The notes below the pieces were generated by a model. The model did no database searches and was not told the DNA's origin. It saw only the letters and a program-made list of their open reading frames with translations. From contig NZ_JALKBF010000002.1 of NCBI RefSeq assembly GCF_023016085.1, forward strand, positions 1 through 64,000: a stretch of DNA of 64,000 nucleotides, written 5' to 3'. Both the position numbers and the translations under genes were made by a program. This document shows positions 54,521-64,000 of the stretch, piece after piece. The stretch's first letter is position 1. Every line of letters begins with the position of its first letter. Origin of the DNA: Aliiroseovarius sp. F47248L (lineage in GTDB: Bacteria; Pseudomonadota; Alphaproteobacteria; Rhodobacterales; Rhodobacteraceae).

Positions 54521-55609
54521 ATGACACTGAAGCTGGAAGGCGTCACAAAACGCATGGATGGGCAGATGCATATCCATCCGACCGATCTGGAGCTGCAGAG
54601 CGGAACGATGAATGTGCTGCTTGGGCCGACGCTGTCGGGCAAGACCAGTCTGATGCGTTTGATGGCCGGGCTGGATGTTCCCAATCAAGGCCGCATTCTG
54701 TGGAACGGCGAGGATGTGACCGGAATGCGGGTGCAAGACCGCAAGGTCGCTATGGTGTATCAGCAGTTCATCAACTACCCATCCATGACGGTTTACGACA
54801 ACATCGCCTCGCCTCTGCGTCTGTTGGGCAAAAGCGCCAGCGAGGTTGACGCCGCCGTCAAGAAATCCGCGGATATGATGCAGTTGACACCGATGCTGGA
54901 TCGCAAGCCATTGGAATTGTCGGGCGGTCAACAACAGCGTTGTGCACTGGCACGCGCGCTGGTCAAGGATGCAGGGCTTGTGCTGTTGGACGAACCGCTA
55001 GCCAACCTTGATTACAAGCTGCGCGAAGAAATGCGCATCGAGATTCCGAAGATCTTCGAAGAGGCCGGCAGCATTTTCGTCTATGCCACAACGGAACCAG
55101 AAGAGGCGCTTTTGCTGGGCGGCAACACCGCCACGCTGTGGGAAGGCCGGGTCACTCAATTTGGACCAACGCCGACCGTCTATCGCAAGCCGGTGGATGC
55201 AACGACCGCACGGGTGTTCAGTGACCCGCCAATGAACTTTCTGCCGGTCACCAAGGAAGGTGGCAAGCTTATGTTCGGTGAAGGTCAATCGGCAACGGCA
55301 AGTGGAACTCTGGCTGATCTTGCCGATGGAAAATACACCGCCGGCTTCCGCCCGAACCATCTGGAAATTCACAGCCAGACAGCAAATGCGCTGAAATTTG
55401 CGACACGGCTGGTGGTGACTGAGCTAACGGGGTCCGAGACTTTCATTCACCTTGATCACCATGGCGAGCGTTGGGTCGGTCTGATCCACGGCGTGCATGA
55501 CCTGAAACTTGGCGCTGATCTAAGCGTCTATCTCGACCCGGCTCATGTCTATGTGTTCGACGAAAGCGGCAATCTGGTTGCGCCTGCGTCTTATGCGATG
55601 GCGGCCTGA
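54521..55609 (+). CDS. glpS: Glycerol ABC transporter ATPase GlpS
   Basis: The 362-residue ATPase of the MalK/UgpC type has a nucleotide-binding domain (1-235) and a C-terminal OB/TOBE region. Walker A reads GPTLSGKTS, with leucine where the second glycine is usual. The signature LSGGQQQRCALARA and Walker B VLLDEPLANLD are intact, but the switch histidine region reads YATTEPEEAL rather than YVTHD. Such degeneracy is typical of one of the two ATPases in GlpSTPQV-type importers. It follows glpD after 27 bases. Confidence 0.9.
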   Translation: MTLKLEGVTKRMDGQMHIHPTDLELQSGTMNVLLGPTLSGKTSLMRLMAGLDVPNQGRILWNGEDVTGMRVQDRKVAMVYQQFINYPSMTVYDNIASPLRLLGKSASEVDAAVKKSADMMQLTPMLDRKPLELSGGQQQRCALARALVKDAGLVLLDEPLANLDYKLREEMRIEIPKIFEEAGSIFVYATTEPEEALLLGGNTATLWEGRVTQFGPTPTVYRKPVDATTARVFSDPPMNFLPVTKEGGKLMFGEGQSATASGTLADLADGKYTAGFRPNHLEIHSQTANALKFATRLVVTELTGSETFIHLDHHGERWVGLIHGVHDLKLGADLSVYLDPAHVYVFDESGNLVAPASYAMAA

Positions 55610-55622
55610 GGAGAACAGACCA

Positions 55623-56726
55623 ATGGCAAAGATCACCCTTGATAATCTGGCGCATTCCTATCTGCCCAACCCAACAAGCGAAGATGATTATGCGCTGAAG
55701 GAGCTGAACCATGACTGGGTGGACGGCGAGGCTTATGCCTTGCTGGGGTCATCCGGTTGCGGCAAGTCCACACTGCTAAACATCATTTCCGGGCTTTTGC
55801 ATCCCAGTCAGGGCCGCATCCTGTTCAACGATCAGGATGTCACCCACGCACCCACCGCCGAACGCAACATCGCGCAGGTGTTCCAGTTTCCAGTGGTGTA
55901 CGACACCATGACAGTGCGCGAAAACCTGGCGTTTCCGCTGAAGAACCGGGGCGCTGACGCGAGCTATGTTGCGCAGCGCGTTCAGCAGATCGGCAAGATG
56001 ATCGGGATGGAGGCCGAACTGGATCGTAAGGCACGTGGTTTGACCGCTGACGCCAAGCAAAAGATCAGCCTTGGCCGCGGCATGGTGCGCGAAGACGTGA
56101 ACGCGCTGTTATTTGATGAACCGCTGACGGTGATCGACCCGCATATGAAGTGGGAATTGCGCACGCAGTTGAAATCGCTTCACCACGAATTTGGCCACAC
56201 GATGATCTATGTCACGCATGATCAGACCGAGGCGCTGACCTTCGCGGACAAGGTGGTGGTGATGTATGATGGCCGTGTCGTGCAGATCGGCACGCCCGAG
56301 GAATTGTTCGAACGTCCCGCGCATACCTTTGTTGGCTTCTTCATCGGCTCGCCGGGGATGAACCTGTTAGAAGCCTCGGTCCAGGGTGACAAGGCGGTGA
56401 TCGACGGGGTCGAGATCCCGCTGGGTGCCGGATACGCGCCACAAAACGGCAAGATCGAGATCGGTGTGCGCCCGGAATATACCCGACTGGTGTCCGAAGG
56501 GGGGCTGCCGATCAAGATACGCCGGGTCGAAGATGTCGGGCGCCACAAGATCGTGCGCGCCGAATTCTTTGGCCGCGACGTCAATATCATTGCCAATGAA
56601 GGTGAAGAAATCGGCGCGGATATGAACCGCATCACCTTCGATGCTGGTCGTGTCAACGTCTATGCCAACGACTGGCGTGTCACGCCGTCCGGCGTGCAAA
56701 ATGTAACCTTAGGGGGGGCCGTCTGA
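55623..56726 (+). CDS. glpT: Glycerol ABC transporter ATPase GlpT
   Basis: The 367-residue partner ATPase has canonical Walker A GSSGCGKST, Walker B NALLFDEPL and YVTHDQTEAL switch. The signature region reads LTADAKQKISLGRGMV instead of LSGGQ, so the two ATPases have complementary defects and probably act as a heterodimer. The ATG at 55623 follows AGGAGA; in-frame codons inside glpS are rejected. It shares TGATG with glpP. Confidence 0.9.
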   Translation: MAKITLDNLAHSYLPNPTSEDDYALKELNHDWVDGEAYALLGSSGCGKSTLLNIISGLLHPSQGRILFNDQDVTHAPTAERNIAQVFQFPVVYDTMTVRENLAFPLKNRGADASYVAQRVQQIGKMIGMEAELDRKARGLTADAKQKISLGRGMVREDVNALLFDEPLTVIDPHMKWELRTQLKSLHHEFGHTMIYVTHDQTEALTFADKVVVMYDGRVVQIGTPEELFERPAHTFVGFFIGSPGMNLLEASVQGDKAVIDGVEIPLGAGYAPQNGKIEIGVRPEYTRLVSEGGLPIKIRRVEDVGRHKIVRAEFFGRDVNIIANEGEEIGADMNRITFDAGRVNVYANDWRVTPSGVQNVTLGGAV

Positions 56727-57595
56727 TGCAGAAAACAGTCAATCAAAAGGCGTGGTTCCTTGTATTGCCCGTGCTGGTTCTGGTGGCCTTTTCGGCGGTG
56801 GTGCCGCTGATGACGGTGGTGAACTATTCGGTTCAGGATACGTTCGGCAACAACCAGTTCTTCTGGGCGGGGCTTGAATGGTTTTCGGAAATGCTGGAAT
56901 CGGACCGGATGTGGGATGCGCTTGCACGGCAGGCGTTGTTCTCGGCGATCATTCTGGCTATCGAGATTCCGCTGGGCATTTTCGTTGCGCTGAACATGCC
57001 CAAGGGCGGGTTCTGGTCCAGCTTCTGTCTTGTGCTGATGTCGCTGCCTCTGTTGATCCCGTGGAATGTGGTCGGCACCATCTGGCAGATTTTTGGCCGC
57101 GTCGACATTGGCCTTCTGGGCTATACGCTGGACGCGCTTGGGATTTCCTACAACTATACGCAGGACACTGTGGCGGCTTGGATCACGATCATCGTGATGG
57201 ATGTCTGGCACTGGACGTCGCTGGTGGCGCTGTTGGCCTTTGCCGGGCTGAAGTCGATCCCCGATGCCTATTATCAAGCCGCCAAGATTGATCAGGCGTC
57301 GCGCTGGAAAGTGTTTCGTTTCATCGAGCTGCCCAAGATGATGGGTGTTTTGATGATCGCCATTCTGCTGCGCTTCATGGACAGTTTCATGATCTACACC
57401 GAGCCTTTCGTCGTCACCGGCGGCGGCCCCGGCAATGCCACGACGATGCTGTCGATCGACCTTGTTAAAATGGCGTTGGGGCAGTTCGATCTTGGACCTG
57501 CGGCGGCCTTCTCGATCATGTATTTCCTTGTGATCCTTCTTGTCAGCTGGGTGTTCTACACCGTGATGACCAACCTTGATAAACAGGAGGGCTGA
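56726..57595 (+). CDS. glpP: Glycerol ABC transporter permease GlpP
   Basis: A 289-residue MalF-type permease with six spans and the EAA loop near residues 175-200 (SIPDAYYQAAKIDQASRWKV). It pairs with GlpQ to form the membrane channel. Start overlaps the glpT stop (TGATG) and 3 bases separate it from glpQ. Confidence 0.92.
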   Translation: MQKTVNQKAWFLVLPVLVLVAFSAVVPLMTVVNYSVQDTFGNNQFFWAGLEWFSEMLESDRMWDALARQALFSAIILAIEIPLGIFVALNMPKGGFWSSFCLVLMSLPLLIPWNVVGTIWQIFGRVDIGLLGYTLDALGISYNYTQDTVAAWITIIVMDVWHWTSLVALLAFAGLKSIPDAYYQAAKIDQASRWKVFRFIELPKMMGVLMIAILLRFMDSFMIYTEPFVVTGGGPGNATTMLSIDLVKMALGQFDLGPAAAFSIMYFLVILLVSWVFYTVMTNLDKQEG

Positions 57596-57598
57596 GCG

Positions 57599-58447
<849 letters not shown>

Positions 58448-58471
58448 ACCTGAACCAAGGAGGACCGAACT

Positions 58472-58744
58472 ATGGCATGGATGGCATGGACCTGGCCGAC
58501 CGCGATTTTTTTCATGGTCATTGCAAGCCTGCTGATCACCTTCACGGTGCTGGCGATCAGATACCCCGAAACCCCGCGTGTGGGTGTTTTGCGGATCGAA
58601 ACCACAAGGGGCGACCGCCTCTTCATTACCCTTCTCGGCTCGGCCTTTATCAATTTGGCCTGGCTTGGATTGGTCGGCGCAAACCAACCTTTTGCGCTGA
58701 TCGTCTGCCTGATCTACGCCGCGGCGGTGTTTCGCTGGGTGTGA
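58472..58744 (+). CDS. DUF2160 small membrane protein of the glycerol transporter operon
   Basis: A 90-residue protein with two or three membrane spans (starting MAWMAWTWPTAIFFMVIASL) of the DUF2160 family, which is almost always found between the permease and binding-protein genes of such glycerol/sugar importers. Function unknown; it may be an accessory of the permease pair. AAGGAGG lies 7 bases upstream. Confidence 0.85.
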   Translation: MAWMAWTWPTAIFFMVIASLLITFTVLAIRYPETPRVGVLRIETTRGDRLFITLLGSAFINLAWLGLVGANQPFALIVCLIYAAAVFRWV

Positions 58745-58832
58745 TGATTGGCAAGTGTGACCGGAGAAAGAGGAGATCCGGCCACCACTCTACGCTATTC
58801 CTCAGTCATCGGTTCTAAACGGGAGGTAACCT

Positions 58833-60545
58833 ATGAACCTGAATCTTAAATCAACAACGGCTGCGCTTTTGATCCTTACGGGTCCGGCGTTTGCCGATAT
58901 GGACGCGGCACGCGCGTTCCTTGACGCGGAGATCGGCGATCTTTCGTCGCTTGACCGCGCCGCTCAGGAAACCGAGATGCAGTTCTTCGTCGATGCTGCG
59001 GCCCCCATGGCCGGGATGGAGATCAAGGTGGTTTCGGAAACCATCGCAACCCACGAATACGAAAGCCAGGTGCTGGCACCTGCCTTCACCGCTATCACAG
59101 GCATCAAGGTCACGCATGACCTGATCGGCGAAGGCGACGTGGTTGAAAAGCTGCAAACACAGATGCAGTCGGGTGAAAACATCTATGATGGTTACATCAA
59201 CGACAGCGACCTGATCGGCACCCACTGGCGATATCAACAAGTTCGCAACCTGACCGACTGGATGGCTGGCGAAGGCGCGGATGTGACCAACCCCGGTCTT
59301 GATATCGACGATTTCATTGGCACGCAGTTCACGACCGCGCCCGATGGCAAGCTTTATCAGTTGCCTGACCAGCAATTCGCGAACCTTTATTGGTTCCGTT
59401 ACGATTGGTTCAACGACGAAAAGAACAAGGCGGACTTCAAAGAGGCTTATGGATATGACCTTGGCGTTCCGGTCAACTGGTCCGCATACGAGGATATCGC
59501 CGAGTTCTTCACCGGTCGCGACCTGTCGCATTTGGGTGTTGAAGGCGAAGTCTTTGGCAACATGGACTACGGCAAGAAAGACCCGTCGCTGGGTTGGCGC
59601 TACACCGATGCGTGGTTGTCGATGGCCGGTGCCGGCGACAAAGGCGAGCCGAACGGCTTGCCCGTCGACGAGTGGGGCATTCGTGTGAACGAAAACTCGC
59701 AGCCCGTCGGCTCGTGCGTTGCGCGTGGCGGTGCCACCAATGGCCCGGCAGCGGTTTATGCTGTGACAAAGGCGATCGAATGGCTGGAAAAATACACGCC
59801 CCCCGCGGCGGCAGGCATGACCTTTGGCGAGGCAGGCCCGATCCCGGCGCAGGGCAATATTGCCCAGCAGATGTTCTGGTACACGGCCTTCACCGCCGAC
59901 ACGGTCAAGCCCGACCTGCCGGTGATGAACGAAGACGGCACGCCGAAATGGCGCATGGCACCGTCACCGCATGGCGCATATTGGACCGAAGGCACCAAGA
60001 TCGGCTATCAGGATGTTGGGTCCTGGACGCTGATGAAATCGACCCCGGTCGATCGTGCCAAGGCGGCTTGGCTTTATGCCCAGTTCGTCACCTCCAAGAC
60101 GGTGGATGTGAAGAAAGCGCATGTGGGTCTGACGTTCATTCGTGAAAGCACCATCCAGCATGAAAGCTTCACCGAGCGTGCAAATAAACTTGGCGGTCTG
60201 ATCGAGTTCTATCGTTCGCCCGCGCGTGTTGCATGGTCGCCGACCGGCACCAACGTTCCGGATTACCCGAAACTGGCCCAGCTGTGGTGGCAGAACATCG
60301 GCGACGCAATGTCCGGTGCGAAATCTCCGCAGGAAGCCTTGGACGGTCTTTGCGCCGACCAAGAGCGGGTTCTGGAGCGTCTTGAACGCGCAGGCATCCA
60401 AGGTGATATTGGTCCGAAGTTGAACGAAGAGCAGGATCCGGAAGTTTGGCTGAGCCAGCCGGGTTCGCCCAAGGCCAAACTTGCCAACGAAGACGAAGAA
60501 CCCAAGACGGTCAGCTATGACGAGCTGATTGCATCCTGGAATTAA
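58833..60545 (+). CDS. glpV: Glycerol ABC transporter substrate-binding protein GlpV
   Basis: The 570-residue periplasmic binding protein has a signal peptide ending near residue 21 (AFA-D) and a family 1 solute-binding fold, long for the class but normal for GlpV-type proteins. YQLPDQQFANLYWFRYDWF and QDVGSWTLMKSTP are typical. GGGAGGT lies 6 bases before the ATG. A stable hairpin follows and may set higher binding-protein expression than glpK. Confidence 0.92.
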   Translation: MNLNLKSTTAALLILTGPAFADMDAARAFLDAEIGDLSSLDRAAQETEMQFFVDAAAPMAGMEIKVVSETIATHEYESQVLAPAFTAITGIKVTHDLIGEGDVVEKLQTQMQSGENIYDGYINDSDLIGTHWRYQQVRNLTDWMAGEGADVTNPGLDIDDFIGTQFTTAPDGKLYQLPDQQFANLYWFRYDWFNDEKNKADFKEAYGYDLGVPVNWSAYEDIAEFFTGRDLSHLGVEGEVFGNMDYGKKDPSLGWRYTDAWLSMAGAGDKGEPNGLPVDEWGIRVNENSQPVGSCVARGGATNGPAAVYAVTKAIEWLEKYTPPAAAGMTFGEAGPIPAQGNIAQQMFWYTAFTADTVKPDLPVMNEDGTPKWRMAPSPHGAYWTEGTKIGYQDVGSWTLMKSTPVDRAKAAWLYAQFVTSKTVDVKKAHVGLTFIRESTIQHESFTERANKLGGLIEFYRSPARVAWSPTGTNVPDYPKLAQLWWQNIGDAMSGAKSPQEALDGLCADQERVLERLERAGIQGDIGPKLNEEQDPEVWLSQPGSPKAKLANEDEEPKTVSYDELIASWN

Positions 60546-60553
60546 TCTTCCCC

Positions 60554-60577
60554 GGTCGGGGCCACGCGGCCCCGACC
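60554..60577 (+). terminator. Hairpin after glpV
   Basis: A perfect 10-bp stem (GGTCGGGGCC / GGCCCCGACC) with loop ACGC follows the glpV stop. No T-run follows, so mRNA stabilisation or partial termination before glpK is more likely than full termination. Confidence 0.6.
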
Positions 60578-60632
60578 ACCCACAGAATTTTAGAAGTTTC
60601 ACTTGGCTACCATCCAGACGAGGAGACGCGCC

Positions 60633-62111
60633 ATGACCTACATCCTCGCTATTGATCAGGGCACAACGTCCAGTCGCGCACTTGTTTTCGATGCGGACAT
60701 GAAAATCGTGGCCAGCGCCCAAGAGGAATTTCCGCAACATTTTCCAGCGTCAGGTTGGGTTGAACATGATGCAGGCGACCTGTGGTCGACCACCCTGTCA
60801 ACCTGCCGTGATGCTTTGGACAAAGCCGGGCTGAGTGCCGGTGACATCACAGCCATGGGAATCACCAACCAGCGTGAAACCACTGTGATCTGGGACCGTA
60901 CGACCGGCGAACCGATCCACAACGCGATTGTCTGGCAGGACCGCCGCACTTCAGACCTGTGCCAGGCCTTGAAAGAACAGGGCCATGAAACGACTGTGCG
61001 CGATAGGACCGGGTTGTTGCTGGATCCTTACTTCAGCGCCACCAAAGTCCGCTGGCTTTTGGACAATGTCGATGGCGCACGCGCGCGGGCCGACGCCGGA
61101 GAGCTGGCCTTTGGCACGGTGGACAGCTGGTTGATCTGGAACCTGACCGACGGCCAGCGCCATGTGACCGACGCCACCAACGCCGCGCGCACGATGCTTT
61201 ACGACATCCGCAAGGGGCGGTGGTCGTCCACGATGTGCAAGATGCTGGACATCCCGATGGCGCTTCTGCCCGAGGTGCTGGATTGTGCCGCTGATTTCGG
61301 TGTGACCAAGACCCTTGGCGCACCGATCCCGATACTTGGTGTGGCGGGCGATCAACAGGCCGCGACCGTGGGTCAGGCGTGTTTTGAACCGGGCATGCTG
61401 AAATCGACATATGGCACTGGATGTTTCGCGCTGCTGAACACCGGTGATGCGCCGGTTGTCAGCCAGAACCGGCTGCTGACCACCATCGCCTATCAGCTTG
61501 ATGGCAAACCGACCTATGCGCTGGAAGGCTCGATTTTTATCGCTGGTGCGGTGGTGCAATGGCTGCGCGATGGGTTGAAAATCATCGACAGCGCGCCCGA
61601 GACCCAGCCACTGGCCGAAGCCGCCGATCCGGCGCAATCGCTTGTTCTGGTTCCAGCCTTCACAGGGCTGGGTGCGCCGTATTGGAACGCCGACTGTCGC
61701 GGCGCTGTGTTTGGTCTGACCCGCAATTCTGGGCCCGCCGAGTTCGCCCGTGCAGCGCTGGAGAGCATTGGCTTTCAAACCCGCGATCTGTTGGAAGCGA
61801 TGCATGCTGATATGGGCGATGCCGAAACGGCAACGCTGCGCGTCGATGGCGGCATGAGCGCGTCGGATTACACGATGCAGTTTCTGGCCGATATCATCGG
61901 CGCTGCCGTCGATCGACCTGAGGTGTTGGAAACCACCGCCATGGGGGCAGCTTGGTTGGCCGGACAGCGCGCCGGGGTTTATCCCGGTCCGGCAGAGTTT
62001 GCCCGCAACTGGGCGCTTGAACGTCAATTCACCCCCGCCATGCAAACGGAAAAGCGCGATGCGAAATACGCGGCATGGAAGCGCGCCGTAGCGGCGACAC
62101 TCTCGTTCTAG
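60633..62111 (+). CDS. glpK: Glycerol kinase GlpK
   Basis: GlpK phosphorylates imported glycerol to glycerol-3-phosphate, the GlpD substrate. The 492-residue FGGY kinase shows [17 protein letters not shown] at the start, [30 protein letters not shown], and the C-terminal [24 protein letters not shown] precedes the ATG at 60633; an upstream in-frame start at 60603 lies before the ribosome site. Confidence 0.96.
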   Translation: MTYILAIDQGTTSSRALVFDADMKIVASAQEEFPQHFPASGWVEHDAGDLWSTTLSTCRDALDKAGLSAGDITAMGITNQRETTVIWDRTTGEPIHNAIVWQDRRTSDLCQALKEQGHETTVRDRTGLLLDPYFSATKVRWLLDNVDGARARADAGELAFGTVDSWLIWNLTDGQRHVTDATNAARTMLYDIRKGRWSSTMCKMLDIPMALLPEVLDCAADFGVTKTLGAPIPILGVAGDQQAATVGQACFEPGMLKSTYGTGCFALLNTGDAPVVSQNRLLTTIAYQLDGKPTYALEGSIFIAGAVVQWLRDGLKIIDSAPETQPLAEAADPAQSLVLVPAFTGLGAPYWNADCRGAVFGLTRNSGPAEFARAALESIGFQTRDLLEAMHADMGDAETATLRVDGGMSASDYTMQFLADIIGAAVDRPEVLETTAMGAAWLAGQRAGVYPGPAEFARNWALERQFTPAMQTEKRDAKYAAWKRAVAATLSF

Positions 62112-62126
62112 AAAGCTGACCATCAC

Positions 62127-63278
62127 ATGACGCCCTTCGGGTTCAGCACACCGGGAAAAACCTTGTTCGGCCGCGGAAGGGCCGACGAGGTCTGTGGTCA
62201 TGTGCAAGGGTTCGGGACACGCGTGCTTCTGGTGCGCGGACGCTCGGTTGATCGGGTTGATGACATCGCGCGGGAGCTTGTTCAGACAGGGGCGGCACTA
62301 AAAACTGTCTTCGCGGAAGGCGAGCCAACTGTCGCGCAGGTGAATCAGGTGGTGGCAGTGGGACGCGCCCGGAAGGCGCAGACGGTTTTGGCCATCGGTG
62401 GTGGCTCGGTGATCGATCTGGGCAAAGCAGCGGCGGCGCTGATCCCGTCGGACAGCGGTCTGATGGACCACCTTGAGGTTGTCGGGGCAGGGCGGCCTTT
62501 GACCGCGCAACCGCTGCCGCTTGTGGCCGTGCCCACGACGGCCGGGACGGGTGCGGAAATGACTCGAAACGCGGTGATCAGCGTACCGGATGCCAGCTTG
62601 AAGGTCAGCTTGCGCGATGATCGCATGTATCCGACACTGGCCATTGTCGACCCAAGCCTGACCGACAACGCCCCACGGCATGTCACCGTGTCTTCGGGTC
62701 TGGATGCGGTCACGCAGGTGATCGAGCCATTTCTGTCCTGCCGGGCGAACCCATTAACCGATGCGCTGTGTCAGTCTGCCATTGTAATGGGGTTGCAGGC
62801 CCTGGCGACGTTGATGAGGCGTGAAGACCCCGATGCGCGGGATGCGCTTTCCTATGTCAGCATGATCAGCGGTGTCGCCCTTGCCAATGCGGGCCTTGGT
62901 GCAGTCCACGGACTGGCAGGTGTGATTGGTGGGAAAACCAACCTTGCGCATGGGATGATTTGCGCGAACCTTCTTGGTCCGACGCTGGATGTGAATTTCC
63001 AGCGGGTCAAGGCAGATGGGAGCGACCTGAGCCGATATGATTTTCTGAGGCAGACGATCTCGGACATATTCGATGGGTGGGGCGATCAGAACTTCACCGC
63101 ACTTTCCGATGCGTTTGACTTGCAAGGTGTCCCGGGCATGGACGCGATATTGGCAGATCAAACGCAGGCAAATGCCTTGATACAAGACGCCCTAAGATCC
63201 AGTTCGATGAAGGCCAACCCCGTTCATCTAACAGAAGCTGACGCCTTGACGATTTTGCAGAATAGTTTGCCGCGCTAA
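62127..63278 (+). CDS. Iron-containing alcohol dehydrogenase
   Basis: The 383-residue protein belongs to the group III (Fe-ADH) family, with the NAD-binding GGGSVIDLGKAAA, PTTAGTGAEMTRNAVI, and metal-site segments around DAVTQVIEPF and HGLAGVIGG...LAHGMICA. It is 15 bases after glpK and may oxidise glycerol or a related alcohol, but family members act on many substrates. C-terminal metal histidines are less clear than usual. Confidence 0.88.
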   Translation: MTPFGFSTPGKTLFGRGRADEVCGHVQGFGTRVLLVRGRSVDRVDDIARELVQTGAALKTVFAEGEPTVAQVNQVVAVGRARKAQTVLAIGGGSVIDLGKAAAALIPSDSGLMDHLEVVGAGRPLTAQPLPLVAVPTTAGTGAEMTRNAVISVPDASLKVSLRDDRMYPTLAIVDPSLTDNAPRHVTVSSGLDAVTQVIEPFLSCRANPLTDALCQSAIVMGLQALATLMRREDPDARDALSYVSMISGVALANAGLGAVHGLAGVIGGKTNLAHGMICANLLGPTLDVNFQRVKADGSDLSRYDFLRQTISDIFDGWGDQNFTALSDAFDLQGVPGMDAILADQTQANALIQDALRSSSMKANPVHLTEADALTILQNSLPR

Positions 63279-63402
63279 GCCGCTCAGCTTGGGCGTCTGG
63301 ACGAATCCTTTTGATCCCGTGCGGGTTTCAAAAGCTGCAGACAAACTGACGAAAACTGGCTACACTCATGGTTTACCGCAGTAATTCTCATGGATGGCTG
63401 GC

Positions 63403-64000
63403 ATGGATATCACCCTCGTCCGAACGTTTCTGGAAGTCGCCGCAAATGGCTCTTTCGTGAATGCCAGCGAACGTCTTTTGGTCACACAGTCTGCCGTTAG
63501 CTTGCGAATTGCACGGCTGGAAGAAAGCTTGGGAAAGCAACTTTTCCTGCGCTCGAAATCCGGTGCGGAATTGACCCCGGCGGGGCGCGAGTTTGAACGT
63601 TATGCTTTGTCGCTGATAAAGATCTGGGAAGAAGCGCGTCAACAGATTGGGGTGCCTGAAGGCTACACCAAATCGCTGAGCATCGCGGCCCAGTATTCGC
63701 TGTGGCCGCGACTGGGGTTTCGTTGGATTGATCGTATGCAAGAGGTCATGCCAACGCTTAATGTCCGCGCCGAACTTGGTATGCCTGACCGCATCATGCG
63801 GTTTCTTGTCGAAGGCATCGCCCAGATTGGCCTGATGTATAATCCGCAACTGCGGCCGGGACTGTCGGCCCGTAAAATCTATGACGAAGACCTTGTGCTT
63901 GCCGCATCTTGGGACGCCGATCTCGATGATCTGGCCGATCACTATGTGTTTGTGGATTGGGGACCCGAGTTTGTCCACGCCCATGCGCTTGAGCTGCCGC
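63403..64000 (+). CDS. LysR-family regulator, cut by the window end
   Basis: The frame is open from an ATG at 63403 to the last base, 199 codons. The N-terminus is a LysR winged helix (VRTFLEVAANGSFVNASERL, VTQSAVSLRIARLEESLGKQ), and the effector domain begins near residue 90 (KSLSIAAQYSLWPRLG). An in-frame ATG at 63394 is an alternative start. It is downstream of and codirectional with the glycerol operon but probably separately transcribed. Target unknown. Confidence 0.85.
   Translation, partial: MDITLVRTFLEVAANGSFVNASERLLVTQSAVSLRIARLEESLGKQLFLRSKSGAELTPAGREFERYALSLIKIWEEARQQIGVPEGYTKSLSIAAQYSLWPRLGFRWIDRMQEVMPTLNVRAELGMPDRIMRFLVEGIAQIGLMYNPQLRPGLSARKIYDEDLVLAASWDADLDDLADHYVFVDWGPEFVHAHALELP

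Noticed and set aside
53249..54934. A 561-codon minus-strand frame opposite glpD and glpS
   Set aside because: Low-complexity composition and no motif; it mirrors the codon pattern of glpD on the other strand.

Overview
The window looks like part of an extrachromosomal replicon (plasmid or chromid) of a marine Rhodobacterales bacterium of the Roseobacter type. Three things point there: high GC with alphaproteobacterial codon use, the gene families present (tmpAB, the glpSTPQV glycerol transporter, bioMNY, LuxR-hydrolase fusions), and a DnaA-like plasmid initiator next to parA-parB and ccdA-ccdB. The taxonomic call is inference from gene content; no database was searched.

Region 1 (1-29.3 kb) is a denitrification island. 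On the plus strand nirS, a NapC-type multihaem cytochrome, a cupredoxin, nirE, nirC, nirF, a fused nirDL, nirG, nirH, nirJ, nirN and a CbiX-type chelatase encode cytochrome cd1 nitrite reductase, its likely electron donors and the heme d1 pathway. Next come an O2-independent ubiquinone module (ubiT, ubiU, ubiV and a DUF2478 gene on the minus strand; ubiD and ubiX on the plus strand), ferrous iron uptake (feoABC), 5-aminolevulinate synthase (hemA), nnrS, two small membrane proteins and the whole nitric oxide reductase set norCBQDEF. Eight FNR/NNR-like boxes of the form TTGAY-N4-RTCAA precede the transcription units, usually 55-65 bp before the first start codon, so the island reads as one regulon. 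The genes supply reductase, cofactor (ALA, iron, d1), quinone and NO removal together. Nitrate reductase, nitrous oxide reductase and an NNR/DNR regulator are not in the window.

Region 2 (29.4-38.8 kb) is mixed: a small secreted protein, a LuxR-type regulator fused to an alpha/beta hydrolase, an M24 peptidase with an Asp/Glu-racemase-like enzyme, the biotin ECF importer bioMNY, and a LysR regulator divergent from tmpA-tmpB, which convert a trimethylated aminoethylphosphonate to glycine betaine and phosphate.

Region 3 (38.8-43.1 kb) is the replication and maintenance module: DnaA-like initiator, iteron-bearing origin region, ParA, ParB, GTCCCC/GGGGAC palindromes as candidate centromere sites, the CcdAB toxin-antitoxin pair and a possible Xer dimer-resolution site.

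Region 4 (43.3-51.8 kb) holds five envelope proteins of unknown function, including a secreted serine protease and a large Sel1-repeat lipoprotein, and then a Na+/H+ antiporter with a cyclic-nucleotide-binding-like tail. This is the least explained part.

Region 5 (51.8-64 kb) is glycerol use: glpR, glpD, glpSTPQ, a DUF2160 membrane protein, glpV, glpK, an iron-type alcohol dehydrogenase and a LysR gene that runs off the end.
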